Shown: positions 59,100-64,000 of the stretch, piece by piece
How the letters are laid out: each line of letters begins with the position of its first letter
Position numbering within the stretch: the first letter of the stretch is position 1
From: an uncultured Muribaculaceae bacterium
GTDB taxonomy: Bacteria > Bacteroidota > Bacteroidia > Bacteroidales > Muribaculaceae
Assembly (NCBI GenBank): GCA_910579105.1
Contig: CAJTRT010000009.1
Coordinates: forward strand, 1 to 64,000
Direction of reading: 5' to 3'
Length of the DNA: 64,000 bases
Made by a program: the position numbers and the translations under genes
The notes under the pieces: model-generated
What the model saw: only the letters and a program-made list of their open reading frames with translations
The model's database searches: none
What the model was told of the DNA's origin: nothing

Positions 59100-60140
59100 A
59101 TGGCGAGGAGAATGGATGACGCACCCCAAGGGAGGATTCCCTGGGTTGACTACTACAAGGGAATCGCGATTTTCTCGGTCGTGTGGCTGCATGTGCATTC
59201 GAGCGAGGTGCTTGACTGGTGCATAAACGCGTATGTCATACCCGTGTTCCTGGCATGCTCAGGCTTTCTTTTCTCATACCGGCGCAATCCGTCGTTCAGT
59301 GGATTCCTGCGGAAACGCTTCCGCCAGTTGGTTGTGCCGTACCTATGGATCAACCTGTTGGCGTACGCGGCGTGGTTTCTGGCGCTCAGGCATTACGGCG
59401 ACAATGCGCTTGACTCCCTGGCGTGGTACAAGCCGTTGGCCGCCATATTCATAGGCTGGCCTCGGTGGCTGGTGCAGGATGTCCCTCTGTGGGCTATAAT
59501 GGCGTTCTTTTCTGTCGAGATCGTTTATTATGTGCTGCGGCGCGCTGTCAGGAGCGGCTTCGCGGTGATCGCGCTGTCGCTGGTTGTGTGCTGGGTGGCT
59601 TATCGGTTTGCCCGCGGGTGGCTGGAATGGCTTCCGTTCTGCCTCGGTCCGGCGCTTTTCGGTCTGCCGTTCTATGCTCTCGGCCACGTTGTCGCCGAGC
59701 GGCGCGCTATGTTTCCGGGGGCGTTTCGGTTGAATGCGCCGCTGGCTCTCGCCGGGTTGGCGTTGTTCCTCTGCGGATTGTTGAATAATTCGCCGGTAGC
59801 GTTCTATGTATGCGAGTTCGGAAACCCGGTATTCTTCCTTATAGGGGGTGTCGGGGGGGTGATCCTCGTGGAGCAGTTGTCATTGCTTTTAGCGAGGCGG
59901 TTCGGCGACACTCCTTTTGTCGTGTTCGTGTCGAAATCCACTCTGTTGGTGTGCGGGTTTCATCTGCTTGTGTTCGCGGCGGTCAAGGGTGTGGCGCTGT
60001 TCGTGTTCGGCATCCCGCCGGGGCTGCTGTCGGCCAATGTTTTCAACGGGCTGCTTTTCGCGGTTGTCGCGTTCGGTTTGTCGCTCGTGCCGGCCTACAT
60101 AGTGTTCCGTTACTTCAATTTCCTGGTTGACAAAAGGTAG
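59100..60140 (+). CDS. Membrane acyltransferase, acyltransferase-3 family
   Basis: 346 aa, about ten helices. VDYYKGIAIFSVVWLHVHSS carries the family His, then YVIPVFLACSGFLFSYRR and FLRKRFRQLVVPYLWIN. Third acyltransferase-3 gene of the window, probably co-transcribed with the phosphoethanolamine transferase. Its last 26 nt overlap the end of ribF on the other strand. Confidence 0.87.
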   Translation: MARRMDDAPQGRIPWVDYYKGIAIFSVVWLHVHSSEVLDWCINAYVIPVFLACSGFLFSYRRNPSFSGFLRKRFRQLVVPYLWINLLAYAAWFLALRHYGDNALDSLAWYKPLAAIFIGWPRWLVQDVPLWAIMAFFSVEIVYYVLRRAVRSGFAVIALSLVVCWVAYRFARGWLEWLPFCLGPALFGLPFYALGHVVAERRAMFPGAFRLNAPLALAGLALFLCGLLNNSPVAFYVCEFGNPVFFLIGGVGGVILVEQLSLLLARRFGDTPFVVFVSKSTLLVCGFHLLVFAAVKGVALFVFGIPPGLLSANVFNGLLFAVVAFGLSLVPAYIVFRYFNFLVDKR

Positions 60141-61197
60141 CGAGGCGTGCGAGGGTGGCGTTGCGGTCGAGCGCGAGCTGGGCGGCGAGGGCTTCGGTGT
60201 CGGAAAAGCGGCGTTCGCCGCGGAGGCGGTCGATGAAGGAGAGGGTCAGGCGGGAGCCGTATAGGTCAGTACCGGGAGGGAGGCCGATCAGATGGGCCTC
60301 GACGGAGAGGGGCGCGCCGGGGCTGTCGACGGTGGGGCGGCAGCCGATGTTTACCATGGCGGGGAGAGAGCCGGGGGGCAGGAGGACCGCTCGCTGAAGC
60401 TCGCGGAACCCGACAAACGGGTTGGTCTCGGAGGTGGCCATGGCGGCGTAGACGCCGGGGGCGGGGAGTAGAATTGAGGGGGAAAGACTGAGGTTGGCGG
60501 TTGGGAATCCGATTGTGCGGCCGAGGGCCTTGCCGTGCGCGATGGTGCCGGTCGCGGAGTGGGGGCGTCCCAGCAGACGGGCGGCTTCGGAGACTTCGCC
60601 GTCCGCTATGAGCCGCCGGATCGCGGAGGAGCTTATTCCGGATTCGGATGGCAGCTCCCTGGCCTGGATTAGTTCTATGCCGGCCCGGGCGGCGAGGTCG
60701 CGGTAGGTGTCGAAACCGCTCGGCGCGTCGTGGCCGAAGCGGTTGTTGAAGCCCATCAGGAGTGCGGCCGCGCCGAAGCGGTCGCGCAGCATGGCGAGGA
60801 AGTCGGCGGCGGATGTGGCGCGGAGGGCTTCGTCGAATGGGAGTAGGATGATTTCGTCGCCAAGGAAGCCTTCGGCCTTTATAAGCGCGGCTTTTTCAAA
60901 GGGGGAGGTGATGAGCCGCGGGGCTTTCCCGGGGGCTATGAGGCTCAGGGGGTGGTTGGTAAAGGTTATGACCAGGGGCTTCATGCCTCGTTCGCAGGCG
61001 ATCAGGCGGAGCTGGCGCAGGAGGTAGCGGTGGCCTATGTGGAGGCCGTCGAACATGCCTACCACGGCTATGCGGGGGAGGGCTCCCTCGCCCGGCTTCC
61101 GCCTCGAGCGCGCGACGGGGAGGGCGTGTGGGAAGCCGCTCGCCTGCGGCTCGCTCCACTCTACATTATGGGATGATTTGGGTGGCAATGGTGACAA
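60115..61197 (-). CDS. ribF: Riboflavin kinase/FAD synthetase with repeat-derived N-terminus and insertion
   Basis: 360 aa as drawn from TTG 61197. The FAD synthetase domain starts at VVGMFDGLHIGHR (45-57); the flavokinase domain has GRTIGFPTANL and PAMVNIGCRPTV. It converts riboflavin to FMN and then FAD. Residues 12-40 come from A (61134-61164) and C (61085-61115) modules, and no ATG precedes the conserved core in frame, so the native start seems to have been replaced; the true start is uncertain. A further A copy (60386-60415) inserts FVGFRELQRA at about 261-271 in the kinase domain, in a surface-loop position before MVNIG. Confidence 0.88.
   Translation of the reverse strand: MSPLPPKSSHNVEWSEPQASGFPHALPVARSRRKPGEGALPRIAVVGMFDGLHIGHRYLLRQLRLIACERGMKPLVITFTNHPLSLIAPGKAPRLITSPFEKAALIKAEGFLGDEIILLPFDEALRATSAADFLAMLRDRFGAAALLMGFNNRFGHDAPSGFDTYRDLAARAGIELIQARELPSESGISSSAIRRLIADGEVSEAARLLGRPHSATGTIAHGKALGRTIGFPTANLSLSPSILLPAPGVYAAMATSETNPFVGFRELQRAVLLPPGSLPAMVNIGCRPTVDSPGAPLSVEAHLIGLPPGTDLYGSRLTLSFIDRLRGERRFSDTEALAAQLALDRNATLARLATFCQPGN
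60386..60415 (-). repeat. A module inside ribF
   Basis: CCGCTCGCTGAAGCTCGCGG then AACCCGACA, read in frame on the minus strand as VGFRELQRA. Confidence 0.85.
61085..61164 (-). repeat. C and A modules forming the ribF N-terminal coding region
   Basis: C (61085-61115, CCGGCTTCCGCCTCGAGCGC) and A (61134-61164, CTCGCCTGCGGCTCGCTCC) on the plus strand; read on the minus strand as WSEPQASG and then RRKPGEGA. Confidence 0.82.
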
Positions 61198-61239
61198 ACT
61201 GGGGAACAGAGGGGATGATTTGGATGGAAAAGGGGGGAA

Positions 61240-61313
61240 TTATACGCGGCACGCCGCGTCCCTACGGAGGGGAGCCCTGGTGGCCCGGGGGTAGGGACGC
61301 GATATATCGCGTC
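61240..61313. repeat. B palindrome plus variant palindrome with GTAG foot
   Basis: A complete B (61240-61265), then GTAGG and an 18-bp perfect palindrome GACGCGATATATCGCGTC (61291-61313) with the same foot but a different stem tip. Confidence 0.88.
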
Positions 61314-61345
61314 CGCGAAAAGGTCGGGGTCAGGGACGAGGGGGA

Positions 61346-62608
61346 TTATCGGGCGGCTTCGGCCTCGCGCACAAGGTCGATGAGGCTCTGCCCCTGGGTG
61401 ACATGGGCAGTCTGGAAGCCGAGGGCTTCGGCGGCGCGGCAGTTGGCGGCGGAGTCGTCGAGGAAGAGGGTCTCGGCCGGGTTGAGGCCGAAGCGGCGCA
61501 CGGCCTCGAGGAAGATTCCTGGAGCCGGTTTGCAGCATTTGACGTCGAAGGAGGTGACGCAGCCGTCGAAGTAGTAGGGGAGGTTGTGGCCGTCCTTGTC
61601 AAATTCCTTGACGATGAATCCATTCCACATTATTTCGTTGGTGTTGGAGAGCATGTATACGGGATAGCGGGAGTGGAGTTCCTCCAGCTGGCGCAGGCGC
61701 TCCGCGGGGATACCGATGAGGAAGCGCATCAGAGCTCCGTCGATCTGGACGTCGGTCACGGGGACGGGAATCAGGCGGCGGATTTCGTCACGGAAACAGT
61801 CGGGGGTGATCGCTCCTTCCTCGAGCCGGAGGAAGGGACCTTTCTGCGAGAAGTCGCCGAGGAAGTCTTCGGGCTTTTCCATTCCGATCTGCCGGAAGGC
61901 TTCGACGCAGCGTTCGCGGCGGATGTCCATGATCACGCCTCCGAGGTCGAATAGCAGGGCTTTTATCATATTCTCTTTTTTTTGAATCAGTGTCAGGCCG
62001 TCGCGGAGAGGGAGGATCACGGTGAGCAGTGACGGGTCGGCGGCCACCGCGTCGTTGAAACGGCGTATGCCGGCGGTCTGTGGGTCGGGTTTCGCGTCGG
62101 GGTCGGCTACCTTGCCGTCCCAAAGGGTGTTGTCGGCGAGGATGAATCCGCCCGGGGCGACGAGAGGGAGGACGGCGCGGAATGTCTCGAGGTAGCGGCG
62201 CTTGTCGGCATCGAGGAACACCAGGTCGAACGTCTCCGGGGGGAAGGAGGGTAGGAGCTGTTCGGCGTCGGCGATGTGGAGGGTGATTTTCGACCCGAGG
62301 GGGCTGGTGGAGAAGAGGCGGCGCAGGCGCGGCTCCATCTCGTCGTCGATTTCGACGGTGTCGAGGGTGGAGCCTTCGGGGAGCCCCTCGGCTATGCAGA
62401 GAGCCGAGTAGCCGGCGTAAGTGCCGATCTCCAGGGCGCGCCGCGGGGCGGCCATGGCGGTGAGGAGGGTCAGCAGGCGCCCCTGGACGTGGCCGGAACA
62501 CATACGGGGGTAGAGGCAGCGGAGGTTGATTCCGCGGCGCAGTGCGGCCAGGGGTTCCGGCTCGGGGGATGTGTGGGCTTCTATGTATGCCTGGAGGTCT
62601 TCGGTCAT
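61346..62608 (-). CDS. SAM O-methyltransferase fused to a HAD-family hydrolase
   Basis: 420 aa from MTEDLQAYIE; upstream open frame is repeat-derived. Residues 1-213 are a class I O-methyltransferase (ALEIGTYAGYSALCIAEGL, DTVEID, LVFLDADK, ILADNTLWDGKV), ending RDGLTLIQKK, where relatives normally stop. Residues 214-420 are a HAD phosphatase-like domain (FDLGGVIMDI, MLSNTNE, FLDDSAANCRAA). The join is an A8 run (61976-61983); with one A fewer the methyltransferase would stop at a TGA overlapping the HAD ATG (61967-61969). So either a real fusion, a slippage site or a one-base change. The last codons (REAEAAR) coincide with a C-like sequence. Confidence 0.8.
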   Translation of the reverse strand: MTEDLQAYIEAHTSPEPEPLAALRRGINLRCLYPRMCSGHVQGRLLTLLTAMAAPRRALEIGTYAGYSALCIAEGLPEGSTLDTVEIDDEMEPRLRRLFSTSPLGSKITLHIADAEQLLPSFPPETFDLVFLDADKRRYLETFRAVLPLVAPGGFILADNTLWDGKVADPDAKPDPQTAGIRRFNDAVAADPSLLTVILPLRDGLTLIQKKENMIKALLFDLGGVIMDIRRERCVEAFRQIGMEKPEDFLGDFSQKGPFLRLEEGAITPDCFRDEIRRLIPVPVTDVQIDGALMRFLIGIPAERLRQLEELHSRYPVYMLSNTNEIMWNGFIVKEFDKDGHNLPYYFDGCVTSFDVKCCKPAPGIFLEAVRRFGLNPAETLFLDDSAANCRAAEALGFQTAHVTQGQSLIDLVREAEAAR

Positions 62609-62628
62609 TTGTTTTGCGGTTGGAGGAG

Positions 62629-62757
62629 GGCGCTCGCTGAAGCTCGCGCAACCCGACAGACAGCGGCTGGGACTTATACGCGGCACGCCGCGTCCCTACG
62701 GGCGGGAGAAGCGAGGGGGCTTCATTGCTCCTTCGTTCGGCTTACGCCTCGCGCACA
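62629..62757. repeat. Mosaic repeat cluster A-B-C
   Basis: A (62629-62659), B (62674-62699) and C (62731-62757, CGGCTTACGCCTCGCGCAC), between the methyltransferase start and the aroQ end. Confidence 0.9.
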
Positions 62758-62763
62758 GGGAAA

Positions 62764-63186
62764 TCAGAGGAGGGCTTCGATGCCGAGGCGGTAGCTGTCG
62801 AGACCGAAGCCGGCGATTGTGCCGCGGCAGGCGGGGGCGATCATGGAGCGGTGGCGCTCGGGCTCGCGGGCGGCGGTGTTCGAGATGTGGACTTCGACAA
62901 CCGGGGTCTCGACGGCGCGTATGGCGTCGGCGATGGCGAGGGAGGTGTGGGCGTAGGCTCCGGCGTTGAGGATTATCCCTTTGGTCTCGGGGTCGAATCC
63001 GGCGCGGTGTATGGCGTCGATGATGTCCCCCTCGTGGTTGCTCTGTATGTAGTCGAGATCCACTGACGGGTAGTCGGCGGCGAGGGCTTTGAGGAAGTCC
63101 TCCATTGTGACGCGGCCGTAAATCGCCGGCTCGCGCACACCGAGGAGGTTGAGGTTCGGCCCGTTGATGATCAGGATTTTGCTCAT
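62764..63186 (-). CDS. aroQ: 3-dehydroquinate dehydratase, type II
   Basis: 140 aa, normal length. It removes water from 3-dehydroquinate in the shikimate pathway. GPNLNLLGVREPAIYG contains the catalytic Tyr and the mobile-loop Arg; QSNHEGDIID, NAGAYAHTS and EVHISN (catalytic His) follow in the correct order. It is 36 nt downstream of mrp on the same strand, probably co-transcribed. Its 3' end abuts a C repeat module. Confidence 0.96.
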   Translation of the reverse strand: MSKILIINGPNLNLLGVREPAIYGRVTMEDFLKALAADYPSVDLDYIQSNHEGDIIDAIHRAGFDPETKGIILNAGAYAHTSLAIADAIRAVETPVVEVHISNTAAREPERHRSMIAPACRGTIAGFGLDSYRLGIEALL

Positions 63187-63222
63187 ATAGGCTTCTTTTA
63201 GGCGGTCTCCCGGTCGCGGGGA

Positions 63223-64000
63223 TTATTTCTTCATTTCTACCTTGAGGGTCGGGGGGAGGGTGGAGTTCCGCTCGGCCACCGCGTCGGCTACCTCGCGGGC
63301 GAGGTGGAGGAATTCGTGGGAGGCCACAGACTCTTCGAGCGCGATGGGGGTTCCCGCGTCGGCGGCCTGCCCGACGGACATCACCAGGGGCACCTGCGCG
63401 AGGAGCCTGACGTTCATCTCCCGGGCGAGTTTCGCGGCTCCGCCGTCGCCGAAGATGTAATATTTCTCGTCGGGATGGGCGGCGGGGGTGAACCATGCCA
63501 TGTTCTCGACTATGCCGAGGATAGGGACGTTGACCTTGTCGCCGGTGAACATCGCGATACCCTTGCGGGCGTCGGCGAGGGCCACTTCCTGGGGGGTGCT
63601 GACGATTACCACGCCTGTTATGGCGAGAGTCTGCACGAGTGTCAGGTGTATGTCGGAGGTGCCGGGAGGCATGTCGATCACGAAGTAGTCGAGGTCGCCC
63701 CAGTCGGCGTCGTTGATGAGCTGTTTGAGAGCGTTCGAGGCCATTGAACCGCGCCACAGGACGGGCGCGTCGCGGTCGACGAGGAATCCTATGGAGAGGA
63801 GCTTCACCCCGTAGCGTTCGAGGGGTATTATGAGGTCTCGGCCGTCGACCTTGTGCATATAAAGCTCGGCGTCCTCCACTCCGAACATCTTGGGCATCGA
63901 GGGGCCGAATATGTCGGCGTCGAGGAGGCCCACCTTGTAGCCTTCGCGGGCGAGTGCCACGGCGAGGTTGCTGGCGATGGTGGACTTGCCCACGCCCCCT
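63223..64000 (-). CDS. mrp: Mrp/ApbC-family Fe-S carrier ATPase (5' part outside window)
   Basis: The frame runs off the right edge and enters the window within the deviant Walker A motif (GGVGKST), so the N-terminal MIP18-like domain is not visible. The rest is typical: LLDADIFGPSMPKMFG, VLWRGSMASNALKQLI, DYFVIDMPPGTSDIHLT, VVIVSTPQEVALADA and ENMAWFTPAAHPDEKYYIFG. The last block lacks the CxxC of many Mrp proteins, which as I recall is also so in other Bacteroidetes. It loads or carries [4Fe-4S] clusters. aroQ follows. Confidence 0.93.
   Translation of the reverse strand, partial: GGVGKSTIASNLAVALAREGYKVGLLDADIFGPSMPKMFGVEDAELYMHKVDGRDLIIPLERYGVKLLSIGFLVDRDAPVLWRGSMASNALKQLINDADWGDLDYFVIDMPPGTSDIHLTLVQTLAITGVVIVSTPQEVALADARKGIAMFTGDKVNVPILGIVENMAWFTPAAHPDEKYYIFGDGGAAKLAREMNVRLLAQVPLVMSVGQAADAGTPIALEESVASHEFLHLAREVADAVAERNSTLPPTLKVEMKK

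Noticed and set aside
61346..62686. Longer O-methyltransferase start at 62686
   Set aside because: The first 26 residues are A/B repeat read-through (CASFSERPPP); the ATG at 62608 fits the family.
590..62757. Repeats interpreted as a CRISPR array
   Set aside because: Copies are scattered over 60 kb with unequal spacing and orientation, inside genes too, and no cas genes are present.
590..62757. Palindromes interpreted only as transcription terminators
   Set aside because: B copies lack a T tract, occur upstream as well as downstream of genes, and several are inside coding sequences, so termination cannot be their general role, though single copies may act on mRNA ends.

Overview
The window is GC-rich bacterial DNA from a member of the Bacteroidetes, most likely order Bacteroidales (a gut Muribaculaceae-type genome would fit, but genus cannot be read from the sequence). 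The evidence is promoters of the TTTG-19/20nt-TAnnTTTG/TTCG type, almost no Shine-Dalgarno sites, and Bacteroidetes-specific genes: gldE, the type IX secretion sortase porU, an M28-type glutaminyl cyclase lipoprotein, a Bacteroidetes-type lptE, and a cargo protein with a type IX sorting domain. There are no rRNA or tRNA genes, no CRISPR array and no phage. One degraded transposase-like gene is present.

Layout. 1-340: N-terminus of a probable rRNA pseudouridine synthase. 340-1450: gene-poor, with repeats and a candidate structured RNA. 1.45-6.2 kb: sulfatase, gldE, phosphopantetheinyl transferase, PAP2 phosphatase. 6.4-14 kb: one plus-strand run (TPR protein, outer-membrane barrel, degenerate AsnA-like protein, trmD, membrane protein). 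14-15 kb: queD and queE for queuosine. 15.2-30 kb (minus): tadA, rnz, mutS, a peptide transporter, sufE, glutaminyl cyclase, secreted endonuclease I, porU, an FAH-like protein and rex. 30.2-33.8 kb: nifJ, divergent from rex. 34-41.2 kb (minus): rsmF-like methyltransferase, a PgpH-like HD protein, relA/spoT and a secreted EEP-family protein. 41.4-56.4 kb (plus): tricorn-like protease, SGNH lipoprotein, barrel, acyltransferases, sigma-54 activator, lptE, secG, DUF4369 lipoprotein, GH105, comM. 56.4-60.1 kb: broken REP-associated transposase (RAYT), phosphoethanolamine transferase, acyltransferase. 60.1-64 kb (minus): ribF, an O-methyltransferase/HAD fusion, aroQ and mrp.

The most unusual content is a dense family of short mosaic repeats. 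Module B is a palindrome with a GTAG foot, like REP elements. It occurs about 18 times plus variants with rewritten but still self-complementary stems. Modules A, C and D accompany it in changing order. The modules fill most intergenic gaps and also sit, in frame, inside mutS, the rsmF-like gene, ribF, the phosphopantetheinyl transferase and a membrane protein, so unrelated proteins share peptides such as VGTRRAAY. The same window carries a RAYT-family gene, the type of enzyme linked to REP elements elsewhere, but it is split by an in-frame TAG. Together this resembles a REP/RAYT system that tolerates coding insertion, comparable to the Rickettsia palindromic elements.

Functional themes: type IX secretion and envelope biogenesis (porU, gldE, glutaminyl cyclase, lptE, secG, plsC-like, three membrane acyltransferases, phosphoethanolamine transferase), tRNA modification (trmD, tadA, queD, queE), stress and redox control (relA/spoT, rex next to nifJ, PgpH-like protein), and glycan breakdown (serine-type sulfatase, GH105).
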